From the NCBI RefSeq assembly GCF_040436345.1, contig NC_133218.1, positions 3,365,484 through 3,429,483 of the forward strand: DNA of 64,000 nucleotides, given 5' to 3'. Made by a program: the position numbers and the translations under genes. Numbering within the stretch: position 1 is the stretch's first letter; each line of letters starts with the position of its first letter. The notes under the pieces were generated by a model. The model searched no databases. It was not told where the DNA came from and saw only the letters and a program-made list of their open reading frames with translations. Positions 23,501 through 36,167 of the stretch are shown here, one piece after another. The stretch comes from Pagrus major (lineage: Eukaryota; Chordata; Actinopteri; Spariformes; Sparidae).

Positions 23501-26500
23501 AAATCCGTAACACGTAAAAAGGAAGCACCATGTAGGCAAACACTAACCTACTCTGCTGAAGCGAAATATTAATCCTGTTTTTCAGTTTGCACTTCTCCAG
23601 TTGTTGATGCCAATGCTGATTAACTTAATAATTTGAGTAAATATGTAATGTATTCACAGTCATGTCATCAGGGGAGTCAATTATATTTTTGCTGCAAACT
23701 AATAAAAATGAGGTGAGAGAAGTTCATTAATCCAAAAGAAAATGTGAATCTTTGCTGCAGTTTGAACATCAGATAAATTACAGGACGTGGACTTAATACC
23801 CTCACACTAACAGATCAGTACGGAGGCACCGAGCCATACATGTCACATTTTCCACCCAGTCTTTACTCAGCCAGTCATGAGCGTGTGAGTACCTGGTTAC
23901 TGTCCAACAACACCTCCTTAAGGCCGGCGGCGGCACTGCAATAGTCAGCTCTGAGCAGCTGCAGCGTGGCGTGATGAAGAAGATAGGAGACACTGCGACC
24001 ACCGAGTGACCACAGCAGCTCCTGAGACAGAGCCTGCTCTGCAATCTGACAACAGGAAAACAGTGACTGCTGACAACTGTTTGCAACCACAACACAGACA
24101 TTTTTTGTATAATCTTTGCTGAAACTTTGATAATGACAAATAGACATTGAGGGTAGCATTGTTCACTTTAAAATATAACTTGCTGTTGTGCTGTTTTTGC
24201 TGTGTACAAAAACTGTCTGACATCTGACATTTTAGATACAAAATTATTTTTATCTGCTTTGACTTTCCAAAAACTGATTTCCATAACATAAGGCTTCCAC
24301 ATCCAAGGGTCATTTTCCAGCTGTTGGAGCATCTATAATGGTCGTAAATCACTTTAGCCTCATAGCACACTAAACTGAGGGTCACAAACGGCACTACAGC
24401 AGTACTGTACATTGTGGATGACTGGTCATATTTGACCAGTGTGAGTCCAGCTCAGTTTTTACCTGCAGGGCATTGTTCTGCAGCAGAAATTGAACTGTCT
24501 CTGTGTAAATGGTGAAGGAGAGTTTAGATGGAGCTGATCTAGAGCTGACACTCGGTTCTGGAGGCTTTTCTTGTGCCCCTGCGTCCTGGTCTGCACACTT
24601 TGGGTCTAGGAGAAAATGACAGTTAGGAACCTGTTAGGTAGCATGGGCTTCACCAGGAGCCATATATTCAGTATATATACTTCAGGCTAAAGTGAACAGA
24701 GAAAGTCAATGGTGGACATATGACAGAAAGTAGAGATAATACTTTTTGAATGTGAGACTGTGTTGAATATCAACATTTTTATCTACATTTTAGGTTTTCT
24801 GTCCTTAAATAATTTAAAGGTCTACACACATACAGATTCATTAAAAACAAAGCAGAACTGGAACCAGAACTACTTCACATACAAAGCAAATCCCAAATTA
24901 CTGTGTAAATAAGCCCCAGTTTTTTTGTTTTTCTCCAATGATGACATTTATGTCTGTGCCTGGTTGTCCACCATGTGACTCTGGCTACCTTTACTAACAC
25001 TGCAACTCACCTTGGTCAACAGTGGGAGACGTAGCCTTCTCTTCCTCCTCCTCCTGCTGCTCCTTTTCATTTTTCTCCTCCTCGTCTTTCTCCTTGTCTT
25101 TCTTCACCTCTTCCCTCTGTGTTTGCTTCTTTGCTTCTTTTGCCCTCAAATGCCTTCGGGCTTCCAGAAAAGCCCTCTCAGCCAGGATGGATTCGTTCTG
25201 GCTCTCATGGAGCAAACCTGGACAGCAGACCCAGAAATGTGAAATGAGACTGCACATTTCCCTGCTTGCATCTCTCCTGCTTTACTGCTCAGAGTCAATC
25301 AGGGTCAGAGTCTGTGAGGGGCTAATGTGAATATATGTTATTCAACCAAATGTTAATATTTGTTGTTGATTTAACATCTTTGTGATTACCTGATTGTCAT
25401 TATTGGGTATTTTCCTTAAAAAATCTCATTTAGCCTTCAAAAAACCCTCTGAAACAGCATTTGAAAGACTAAAACTCTGCACTGAAACCAGACTAATGAA
25501 TCTTAAGGGACAGGTATACCCTAACAGCAAGGGTAGGAATAAAATTTTTCTTCTCACCCAGCAGAGTCCAGGCAACCATACTGGGTGGGTCTATTTGGGT
25601 GGCCCTCTCCAGGAAGGTCTGGGCCTCCTTGTAATGCTCAAACATCATTGCCAACACCCCACACATCATCAGGCTGGAGAAACAAGAGGATGCAGACACA
25701 CAGGACTTCCCAGTTGACAGGCAGGAAGTAAAGTTACATTATGTTTCTGTTTTTAGTGTAAGTGGACGTTTATAACCTGGGTTGGTGTGCCTGTTGAATG
25801 GACACAGCGTCATGGAAACACTCTTTAGCCTTCATGTAGTCTCCTGTCAGCATGTAGTGGCTTCCCCACTCAAACTTGTGGGAGGGCTCACTGGGATGCC
25901 TCACCGCCAGCTGCAGGAGAAAAAATACAAAATTCAGTGGCCACTCAAGGAATTATACCAGCCAGAGTTACTTATCTGCATCTAGATTATAATTAAGTAC
26001 TTCTACAACATGACTTTTGGCCACAAACAGAGGAAAACACTGACATGCTCCATGAATAACAGACAAAAAGAAGCCAGTGCATACATTAAGGTGCATTTGT
26101 TGCAACAAATCAATAAATCAATAAATAAATAGGCATGCATTTTGATTCAAAGTCTGAAAGGAGTGAATAGTTTGACACCTGTGACTGGCTGTCAACTGTG
26201 CTCTGTTTTATTTATACAAATAAGTCCAGTCTTTTAGCCAGTTTTTTTCCTCATTTATTTTGAGTGAAGAGCAGAAGTATTATGAAAGACAAGTTATTTT
26301 ACCTCTTGGTAATATTGAACAGCCTGCTGATAATCCCCAGTAAGATGAGCCTCTTGAGCAAAATGTCTGAGCTGAGAGGAACTCAACTGGATGTCCGGCA
26401 GGGAGTCATTATTGACGTCATCTGAAGAAGTCTGGTGAAGATGTGAGTTAAAAATGAACATAAATGTGCAGTATATAAATACTATGTGTGAGTGTGTGAT

Positions 26501-29500
26501 TGTGTGTGTGTGGGTTACCCCATTGAGAGCTATGTGCATCTCCTCCACCAGGTAAACATAAAGCTTGCTGATAAAAGCCTGTAGCTCCTGAGGGTTGGTG
26601 AATGGCTCTGTGTGCTGCATCTTGTCACGAACAATCCTAACTACTGCATGCTGTACACCAGAAACACACACACGCACACACACAGACACACACACACACA
26701 CACTTATGAAGTCAAATATCGACAGAAGAGTCATCAACACCAGGAAAATAACTGGTCAACTATCATCTCCAAAAAACTCGTGCAAGTTTTATCTGTGTGC
26801 GTTTGGTCTGACCTTCAATTGTTCTTTATAAGTGAAGTATCTTCCAGAGACATTAAGCGCTCCCCTTAGCTCAACCTGCTTTTGCTCCCAGCTGCAGTCT
26901 CCTGAAACCTCCCATCTCGTTCCAAACAATTCATTACACTGCTCAAAAACCATGGTCTCCATGTTGCCTATCTGCCTGTGGAAGTCCAGCACTGCCTGCA
27001 GAAGCACACATTCATGGAGAGAATTCAGCAAGTCAGCAACTCTGTGGTGTGTGGTTGAATGTGTGTGTGTGTGTGTGTGTGCGTGTGCATATATAACTGT
27101 GTCATTGTTTTACTCTTTCTGCTCTGCCAGGACCTGCTGGAAGTGGAGGTCTGGGTGGGATCAACTCCTTCACCCTGCAGGAAATAGAGACACACCTAAG
27201 TATATTTCTCAGTCATTTGTGTTACACAATCAGTCAAAAATCCAAGATGCAATGACTAAATGTAACAGAACAGAGTGCAGTTTTCTCATAGCTCATGGCC
27301 ACAGTCTAGCAAGACAGTCTAAATACTAGAACCAGGCCAAAGTCAATGACCTAGGGGATTGATATACACTTTACCTTCTGGCCAGCTCCTCTGGAGATGT
27401 TTTGGATACCAGCGGTTTCTCCAAGGCTATCTCAATGATAATGTAAGTTCTGGCCTCCACATATGTCTGTCGATCACAGGAATGAGATGTAAACATGCTG
27501 AAGACTTCTCAAAATATTCAGAAAACAGCAAGCATAGATTTACAGTATATTGCAGTATTAAGGATGTACAGTGACAGTTTAAAGCTTGTACTGCTGTACT
27601 TGCATCAGTTAAAACTGTAACTACAACAGCAGTTTCCAGTAAATGATGCCCACTGTGTGTGTGACTGCGCTAACACTGTGTGAAGTTTGCTCTGTTTAGT
27701 GGAAGCTTACATTTCTCTCAGTATTGATGTGTGGCAGCTCATGTTCTGTCAAGCTGTCGGTCACACTGCCAGCTATCCTGCTCTGATTGTGAGGTTGCTG
27801 ACATAATAGAAGCAGGTTACATCAGGATTCAACATTGACAAAAATAAGTTGAGACTTTAAAGGCTACAGTTTGGTGAAACAAACTAAAAACTGGTGTTTT
27901 TTTCTTTGCTGAAGTATTTTTGAGGGCTTGTTTAACAGTTAATGTCTTGTCAGGTTTTCCAAGCCTCTAAATATTCTGTCAGGACGTTGCTGACCTTTTT
28001 GGCTGCCTCCTTGGTATCCCTGGCTCCCTTGTTGCTTCCATCCAAGTGCTTTCCTGTCTTACCCCTGTAAGAGCCTGCAGCTGAGCCAGCACGAGGTTTG
28101 ACCAGGTCCACTGCAGCCTTGGCCTGCTCCTTTAACACACTGACACTCCGCTTGGCCTTAGAGTACAAGATCATTGACAGACTCATTTCAACAAAAGGTT
28201 TAACAGAGCACACAGTAGGATCAGTTTTAGGATTATTGAGGAAAACCCTGTTTCCAAAAAGAGTTAGGACGCTGTGTAAAGGGTAAATAAAAACAGAATT
28301 CAATCATTTGCAAACAACCTGTGTTAACCCAAAGCAGTTTTCTGAAGTGTTTGCAAGCCCATGTAGTAACCTTTATATCCTTTATACGAACATATGTTTG
28401 TTTCGTATTCGTATGTCTGTCACAAATCAGTCTCATTTACTCTACACAGCGCCCCATCTTTTTTTAAAATGGGATGGTAGACTATTGAGTGAAGTCTTTG
28501 TTTATGTATCACACATGATCAATTACCTTTTAAGCGACCCACAACAAGAGCATGCTCAGACTTGCTAACAGTGTTTCCTCTGTTCTGACCCCTTGCACGT
28601 TCTTAACAGAGAAACAATTTCTGACTTCTAACAGGCAATTTAGAGTCCCTCCATTTAAACGCAACAGGCTGAAGAATTCTCTTATACATCAGTCTATCCT
28701 GATGCTAAACCGAAATCTGTGTGCTGCTAAGTAAAATCTTAATCTGAGAATTTTATGTATTATATGGTCATGTGTGTTCAATGTGCTTTGTGCATCTAGA
28801 AATATGTGTCATATGTGTAACCGTTTGTTTAACCTGTGTATAAACTTCTTGACCAGAACACTCAAAGGGTGCAAAATGAATGTCAGTGTAAACTGCCGAT
28901 AAAGTTGTATCATATCTTATTATATCACATGACACAGCAGATCCGTGTAGTATCCTGAGATCTATGATCTCTGTATTGGACACACAAAGATGAAATTGAT
29001 ATTGATATTTTTTTCAGACCGTGTTAAGAAAGCCAACACAGGTATATCCTTAATGGAATTCCATCTGCTTTTTAAAGGTACACCCCTCTAAAAAGTGAAT
29101 GGAAGTCCATTTGTGTATAACTTAACCCTGGTAGATAATGCTTTCCTGATGCTTGATCCAGTAAATATAGAACCAGATCAAGAACTATAAATAAATGAAC
29201 AAAAGAGAAAGCAAATGAGTCAACTGTGTTTATCTGTGCAACCTTTTTCAGCAACTCAGCCTCAGAGAAGGGATGAATGCTGTATGCTCCTCGGATGTGG
29301 CAGACTCCAGGATACAGCAGTCGCCTCATGTCCACAAATGCCACACCATGGAAAGGGATCTCTGGGTTCTCTTCAGCTATCTACACATACACACAGAAAC
29401 ACACACACACACGAACAAAGTGTGACTGCATGCACTTGCCAGCAAGTCATTGACTGTTGCTTCAACATATCCGTAGAATACATATCTGCCTCACTGGCTT

Positions 29501-32500
29501 GGATTCTACCTTTGCCAGCGAAGCGGACGACTTCATAATCTCCACCGGCCAGAGTCTGTTCTCAGCGATTCTCTGCCGCAGCCTGAAATCACAGCCAACA
29601 TTGATACATATATTTTCATGTTTATTTTCTGTATCTTTATCTCTCATTCTGTATTTTCTTAAGTGTTATTTCTACACCAAATGCTGCAATTCACTCACAT
29701 GCATTCTGATGTTTCTTTTTAATTTATGTGTATTTTCTCTTTTTGTGTGTTGCTTACCAATATTTCCCAAGTAATTACTTGTTATTGTAATGACCAGTTT
29801 CATTTACAAAGATTCAACTTTACTGTACTAAACGTGTTAAGTCCCAGGTTCATCGCAGGCTCTGAGGTAAAAAGAGTGAAAGATCAAACGACTTCTCTTT
29901 GACTTCATGGTTTTCCTTTCTATTTGGCCTGAAAATGCGTTGAACCAGGCAACCAGGTTTTCAAGTATACTCTGCTATAATCCTGAAATGTGATTCCTTG
30001 GTAAAAATTCAGATATAGCCCCAGGAATCAGATGACTGACTTTCCTTTACTAGAATAATCTCTTCAAAGTCATTGCCAACAGGTAGCCTGAAGGTCAGAC
30101 ATTAGGAGGGGGAGTGTGGTGTGTGTGTAGCTGACCTGGTGGTTCCTCCTGCATCCAGGAAGCAGTGCATCTCTGTGTCCCAGCTCACCCTGTTCTTTGT
30201 GGTCTCTGCCTCATTGCGAAACTCCCGGTCCTGTGGGAACATTTTGACCTTGAGCCCAGGAACTGACTGTGTAACTGACTCTGCCTCCATGCAGATTTTT
30301 TTTTATACGTTCCAATCTACAGTATCAAACATGCTACTTAAGTCAATTTGATTATCCTATATTCAGAATTTTCCCTCTGAGACCCACTTTAATACCTTTC
30401 AGTTTCGGCATTAGTTTGTATTTTTCCTTGTAAAGGTTTCATATTTTACAGTATCATCAAGTTTTACACATCCACTGAATCAGCACAATCTCAACTAATT
30501 GGGCATATAACTTAATAAAGACCTCTATACACTATAATGGGGGGTAGTAGCTTGTAAAACAAACAAAAACTGAACTTGAATTTGCTTATTTTATTTACCA
30601 CACTGGAAACCATAATATTGAAATCAAAACTCAAAGTAGAAATCTTTACACATTTCTTTGGATTGTGTTAGAAGTGATTTAAGGTTCCTGTCTTCTTCTG
30701 TTTATGAGTTATGCTCATGTTTTGGCCAGTATCCATGGGGCTTTTTTTGTGAGGAATTTTTCCTGCCAAAAATGATATGCATCATGTCAGTTCCTGTCCA
30801 GAATCATAAATAAGCCCCAAATAAGTCTCAGCTGTAGTAAATCTCAAACTTGTATATACGTATATCTTTGCAGCTTTTTCTGTCACTCCAATAAACTTCT
30901 CTCAACAGTTTATTCTCTGTTTTGAGTTCAGGAATCCTGTGTGGCTCCTGTTTTCACAGCAAAGCATCTGAATCAGACACTGTGTTGGCACCCACTGGAG
31001 TTGAATTCAGAAATGTGATTCTTACACTCTATATGTCACCGACAAGGCTTTAACATTTAGATTCTCCTGCTTCTCTAGTTAAACAGGGAAAAAAAACAGC
31101 GTGTGTCTAGCTCAAACCATTGTTGAATAACGATGTTCTGAAGACAATATGATGTTTGCGACCATTTACACTCCTGCAGGTCTCAGGGCACCTTTAAGAT
31201 GTGTTTGGTGTGAAAATGGGGTTTATCTTAAAGTTTATTCATCAAATGAAAGGCGTCCATACCATTTGGACAATTGTCGACAGTAGTGTGCCTTATTGTG
31301 AAAACTATAAATGCATCAAGGCTGTATGTGCTGTTACCTCTAAGCTGGTCAGCTCGCCATCCTCTTCGTCAATGGGCTCTGCCTGGAAAAAGACATCAGG
31401 CAGGAAGTGGTTCCCCGGGACTAGCAAGGCCTGATGTAGTCTCTTCCTCTGTCGGCCCTTTTCCTCCCTCTGCCCTCCAGCCTTTATCTGCCCTTCACAG
31501 AACAGCAGCACCTGATCTTTCTGGGAGTCAGATGAGTAGTACAACCATCTCTATTGGTATCACTGTGTCTCTTTTTCTTAAAGATCTACACTTGCCTTAA
31601 ACAGTAAAATTAAAAATTATATGAATGTAATTTGTTCTGTTCAATAAAGTAGCTCCAAAAACTCACCTCTGCTGTAAGCGGGACTGACAGGGCAGCAGCG
31701 TATGTGGAGGGGGCAGGGCCCGACAGCAGAATCCATGAGTCAGGGACAGAATAGGCTGTCTCCACGGTTACCGTCAGCAGGTTTGAGGCTGAGAGTTCAG
31801 CCTCAGGCAGTACCGGATCCGACACACTGACACACACTTCCAGTGTCGATGGCTAATGGAGGTCAAACCATGAGGCACGTACCAAATTGTATTTAACTGT
31901 GTTATTATATTGTCTGCAAATGTTATCATTAAGTTCAAGGTAGTAAAATGTGCAAGATGTTCCTACCTGAGGTTTGAAGTCCTTTACCAAACGCAGCTGA
32001 ATTATAAATATTCACCACACATACTGAGTGAATATTAAAACTGAGTGACAACCATTGGTAGCTTTTTACAATATTTTTCATTATGAACAGCCGCCATATG
32101 CAGAATTTTGATATGGTTAAAATACCTGCCAAGCAGCCTAGTGTGAGCAAGCCCTGTATAGGCTCATGACATGGTAATGCCATGAAAGCTTTTACATATA
32201 GCATGATAGTAAAAGAAGACCCCGAGCCTAAAATAACTGAGTGACATTATTGTCGAGACATTAACCGACCGACCTTGCTACCGGAGTTCTGGATCTCTTT
32301 GGCTGAGGAGCTCGTCACTGGATTCAGTGGGACAGTGGACGAGAAGCTGCACTGACCTGAAGACAGAGGAGAAAACCATTCCAACAGTAAAAGTCGTGCC
32401 TTGTAAGGGAACATAAAGCAACCGTCATTTGATTAGATAAAAAGGTTTGTTATATTACTATATGAAAACACATATCATTTATAACAGCAACCTTGTAGCA

Positions 32501-34121
32501 GCGGCAGCAGGTCGACCACAGCTTGGCCCAGCACAGCCGTCCTCGCCTCAACTTTCTTCTCCTCAGGCAGGAGCTCTGTCACCATCACTGACCACAACAA
32601 AGTCATTCACATTAAACAGAGGGCTGTACAGACAGGCGCAAAAACTCCAGGTTTTATTCATTCAACAGTGAGCAAATTATCACCAATTTTATGACATTGT
32701 TATTGAGAATTGTTTTGACTTGAGCTGCAGTAGACCTGTCAGTATTCATTCAACTTTTGGTAATGAATCTGGGGGACTAAAATAGTACTTTTCAAGGAGG
32801 ATATCTACAAAGAATAAGTCTTGGATGGCTGACAAACCTACCAATTATACTATCATCAATATGACAATTAACTAACAACAAAACTGCAGAAAAAACAGGT
32901 GAATTTAGAGGCTGAGGTATTGTCACAGAAAAGCCAGTTCCTCCTGAATGAAAACACAGACTGAAACTAAATGTTTAGAAAGCACATATATCAGGAGACA
33001 GAACAACATTTTCAAACTCAGCTTACGTATGATTGGTTTATGGGCGATGTCACTGAGAGCCTGAGTATCATTGGGACAGTGGAAGCTGCAGGTAAAGTCG
33101 AAGTCAACACGCTTCTCCACTGGGTCCACCTGCTTCTTGTCCGACTCTCCCAGTACCGTTCCATCAAATTCAACCCGCACGAAACTCTGGCAGCTGTCTG
33201 CCTTTTTTCCTTGCTGAGAAGAGATGAAAAAGAATATGTACTGCTTGGTGGACACTGTTATCCACAAACCTTTCCAACACAATAAACAAAATGATAAAGT
33301 TTTAATTACATTACAGTAAAAACAACTAAATAAATCTATTTTAAGTAACATACTTGACATGATGTCAAAAGCATTTCCCATGAGTTTCAGCCATTGGTAT
33401 GCTGTCATGCCCTCATGGGACCTGTAGCTGGCCAGCATGTCTCTTTGATCAATTCTCTGGTTTGACATCTTTGAAAAGTGAAAATGGCAGTGTGCAGGGA
33501 GCCTGCCCCTTTATACCAAATCTGACAACCATTCAGCTACTTAGCCAACATCCAATTAGCCAATCACAGAGGCAGAGGGATGTGCAGTGGAATATAAATG
33601 ATGCCTCTTTAAACACATAATGAAACAACACAAAGAAATCAGAGCCTATGCACCAGTTCATATCAGTTAACACACTGTAAGCCTGATTCAGTTCATTGAT
33701 AATATCATGTATAATCCAAGTTATAAGGAGGGCATTCATTTCAAATCAAGTATCTGTAAGGTTGCCACGGTAGCAGTCAACAATGTTGGCTAACCAGAGC
33801 GGTTGTTAGTTTCTCTTTCAAGCCTGTTGCCTCAAACTGTAATTTAATAACAGTCAGCAACGGAGCGAAAGCCTTGTGTCTTTTTTGTTACTCAACCTTG
33901 CAAAAAAAAAAAGGTAACAACACCCTTTAGGGACACTTGTGTTGCTTTGACCGTTAGCTAAGCGCTGGTTGCGTCATGAAAGTTAAGTATGCTAACGTTA
34001 TTTCTAACGTTCACCACTTGTGCCTCACTAACTAACAAACGTTGAGTGATCTTACCAGGTTATTTCCACGGTTTATTTTTATAGTCAAATTGGTTCCTGT
34101 GGTGTTTTCAGGCGTATCCAT
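20540..34121 (-). CDS. cfap70: Cilia- and flagella-associated protein 70, complete, 26 coding exons
   Basis: CFAP70 (TTC18) is an axonemal protein linked to outer dynein arms and sperm motility. Minus-strand exons: 34121-34056, 33213-33027, 32587-32492, 32356-32274, 31852-31667, 31520-31338, 30230-30136, 29582-29510, 29380-29243, 28156-27995, 27797-27711, 27466-27375, 27174-27114, 26995-26813, 26650-26519, 26431-26303, 25910-25777, 25673-25558, 25217-25011, 24605-24463, 24045-23893, 22981-22820, 22496-22407, 22141-22040, 21411-21364, 20650-20540. They join in frame to 1072 residues (human 1121). The N-terminal part has [23 protein letters not shown] and [12 protein letters not shown]; the centre has FHGVAFVDM and LLYPGV. 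TPR repeats begin near residue 609, for example [18 protein letters not shown] and [17 protein letters not shown]. The ATG has a good context (ACAATGG). Exon 19 encodes a Lys/Glu-rich stretch (about residues 760-793). Divergent from DDB1. Confidence 0.95.
20958..21293. mobile_element. TTAA-flanked MITE in CFAP70 intron 25 (336 bp)
   Basis: The left end ATTATTAAAGCAACATTAAGT and the complement of the right end ATTATTAACGCAACATTATG match at nearly every base, and both contain TTAA. It lies between the last two CFAP70 exons and has no coding content. Confidence 0.65.
22378..22400. repeat. (GGAGGT)n next to CFAP70 exon 23 donor
   Basis: Four GGAGGT units on the plus strand. On the transcript strand this is ACCTCC repeated, starting 7 bases inside intron 23 after GTAAAACT. 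It is an unusual C-rich, pyrimidine-rich microsatellite directly after a splice donor. Confidence 0.85.
26665..26702. repeat. Interrupted (CA)n, CFAP70 intron 14
   Basis: CACACACGCACACACACAGA-type repeat just 15 bp upstream, in gene direction, of the CFAP70 exon 15 acceptor at 26650. On the transcript it reads as a GU-rich tract just before the exon. Confidence 0.85.
27057..27084. repeat. (TG)n microsatellite, CFAP70 intron 13
   Basis: A TG run of about 26 bases lies 30 bp from the donor of CFAP70 exon 13, and reads CA-rich on the transcript. CA-rich tracts near donors can affect exon inclusion through hnRNP L; that is inference here. Confidence 0.85.
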
Positions 34122-34209
34122 TGTATAAATAACGCAAAGTGGTAACTTATGTTGACGTTAGCTGCCGTTTCGAGCAGTTGTCGCTTTCTCATTGAATATG
34201 CGGAGTGCC

Positions 34210-34223
34210 GTTTCCATGGCAAC
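34210..34223. promoter_or_regulatory. RFX X-box upstream of CFAP70
   Basis: GTTTCCATGGCAAC fits the X-box consensus GTNRCC-N(0-3)-RGYAAC as a near-perfect inverted repeat. It starts 89 bp upstream of the CFAP70 ATG (34121). X-boxes at this distance are bound by RFX factors, often with FOXJ1, in promoters of motile-cilium genes, which fits an axonemal protein. Binding itself is inferred. Confidence 0.75.
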
Positions 34224-34606
34224 GCTGCTACACATGTTGGTGACTTCCTGTCGAAAACAGAGAAGGGAGCGCCGAAAGCTAATCTTTATTTAATCAAAAT
34301 CTCTATTGCCATACAATGAATCCATCTCTTGAGTTTCTTTACGGACACTGCAGAGTGAAACACTGTTGCCAGCTCATATTCTGGGCTATCAATGACAACT
34401 TCATATATGTGTCGTTTTATTTTGAAAATGGGATGACAGAAAATAAATAAATATTGATTATATTTATAGTCAAACTTTTTTTTCTTTTTGTCCCATATAT
34501 GCTATATATGACGATGTTGCCCCAATAAGTAGCCTTTCACTGTCACAACTCTGATATTTTTTTAATTATTTTTTTTTATACAGGTTTTTTCTTTGTCTTA
34601 AAAAAC

Positions 34607-34869
34607 ACCTATTATGGCAAGGGGAACACTTCCTGACAGCTGAAAATGTGACTGTCAGATTCTGTTTTAACCTGAAAGGAAGCTCACACATCTGTCAAAT
34701 TCATACTGCTCAATAATTTAATCACTACAGGTAAGTCCTGCAATTTTCAGCCAGCTTTGCTCATATATTTGACAGATGTGTGGGCTTCCTTTCATACTGA
34801 ACACAGGGGGAACAGTATCTGACAGTAACATTTTCAGCTGTCAGGAAACGTCCCCCCTGCTATAATGGA
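34607..34869. mobile_element. Fold-back (hairpin) element in the CFAP70-DDB1 intergenic region
   Basis: The left arm (34607-34700) and right arm (34767-34869) are inverted copies: CTGACAGCTGAAAATG, GAAAGGAAGC and CACACATCTGTCAAAT recur as complements on the right. A ~66-bp spacer separates them. The arms are about 95-100 bp with small gaps. It would fold into a long stem if transcribed. Confidence 0.8.
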
Positions 34870-35804
34870 CAAATTTAGCATAAAATAAACCTAAAAAAAT
34901 GTTAAATAAATTAGACATGCTCTATGCTTTTCACTACAGCAGGGAGATATTGTGATTTATGCTTATAATGTGAATAAAGTAAGAATATAAATGTCTTACT
35001 GATTTCACTCTTTTTACACCAAATGCATAGCATCACTTCTCCTACTACTGTATCTGGGGAAATTAGACATTGAGAGCTGTAATTGTAGTACTGGGGCAGC
35101 AGGGGTCACAGCTCTTGATGGAAACCTTTCTGGTGGCACAGTAGTCCATCGAACACTATTCTGTAATTAATTCTCTTAGACAGCTGAGATGTCATCCTAC
35201 TGTACATGTAAGCTAAACACAAAGTTTTTTCGTCGTACACATTTTTGGTTGTTTCAATTGGGAGATTTGTGTCTGTGTGTTTTGTTTGAGCTCCTTAGGG
35301 ATCTATTGGAAAAAGTCAAGTCTTTAACTTTTGTCAAGCTTGAATAAAAGCGAAAAAACTGCACAAGTCCTATTATAATTGTTATTACTCATATATTAAG
35401 ATAAGTCGTAAATGATCCTAGATGAGAAATTCAGGTGTTGCAGCAGCACTAGGACAGAAATAAGTGCAAATGTTATGTATACATACCGTCTCAAGCAAAG
35501 TGACATTGTTATACCCTCTCAAGCAAATATGGACATTTCAGTGAAGCCTGCAAGACCTTCGTAAGGTGATGAAGATCTTTATTTAGCAACCAAGGCTTAA
35601 ATGATGAACAGAATATTCTTCCTAAGTAGAAAAAAACACACATTTGGAACGATCCTTTCATATTCTTTATATTGTAGTCTAGCTATTCAATTGATGATGC
35701 GATGTTCAATGTTGCAACAAAGCCAACTGCCTTAACTTTATTAATAAAGAATTTGTTCATTGCACAAAAAGATGCTTTTACGAATAGCTCTTCCCATTGA
35801 TGGC
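34870..35804. other. Intergenic DNA between CFAP70 and DDB1
   Basis: No gene or defined repeat seen. AT-rich, without long frames. Confidence 0.4.
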
Positions 35805-36030
35805 AGAAATATCTTTTACTTAAGTAGCCTCACAGTAACAACACAACAGTGTCAAAAATACACTCTTACCAATGCTTGCATTCAAAGTTTTACCTTAGTA
35901 AAAGTAAGCTATGGTATTATTATTAAAATATACTTATAGTAGAAAATGTACAAGTCAGGCAATACACATTATACAATTGTATTACAATTATTGATTTAGA
36001 TTTAGAATTAAATGTACAATATTTCCAACT
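35805..36030. repeat. Fragment of the TACTTAAGTA family upstream of DDB1
   Basis: TTTTACTTAAGTAGCCTCAC, TTAGTAAAAGTAAGC and TTGTATTACAATTATTGATT are typical of the downstream part of the family that includes 4687-5118. Boundaries are uncertain. Confidence 0.35.
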
Positions 36031-36167
36031 GAATAGCAGTGGAGTCAAAGTAAATTTGCTATCTTACTTTCCTCTCTCTATCTACTACATCTGTACTTTT
36101 GTAAAATTTTTCAATTCTGATGTTTGTTTTTTATTGTTAATTATCTTGTGTGGCCTGTGCTCTTCCA

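Noticed and set aside
25012..25330. Plus-strand Ser/Leu/Phe-rich ORFs at 25012-25330
   Set aside because: They are complements of the Lys/Glu-rich CFAP70 exon 19 and are low-complexity artefacts.
27950..27994. Extension of CFAP70 exon 10 through to a stop
   Set aside because: The frame stays open for 14 codons past the GTCAGC donor, but the next exon joins in phase and the full chain of 26 exons needs the splice.
28308..28568. Plus-strand ORFs within CFAP70 introns and opposite its exons
   Set aside because: They have no recognisable product; several are antisense shadows of CFAP70 exons or lie in AT-rich intron.
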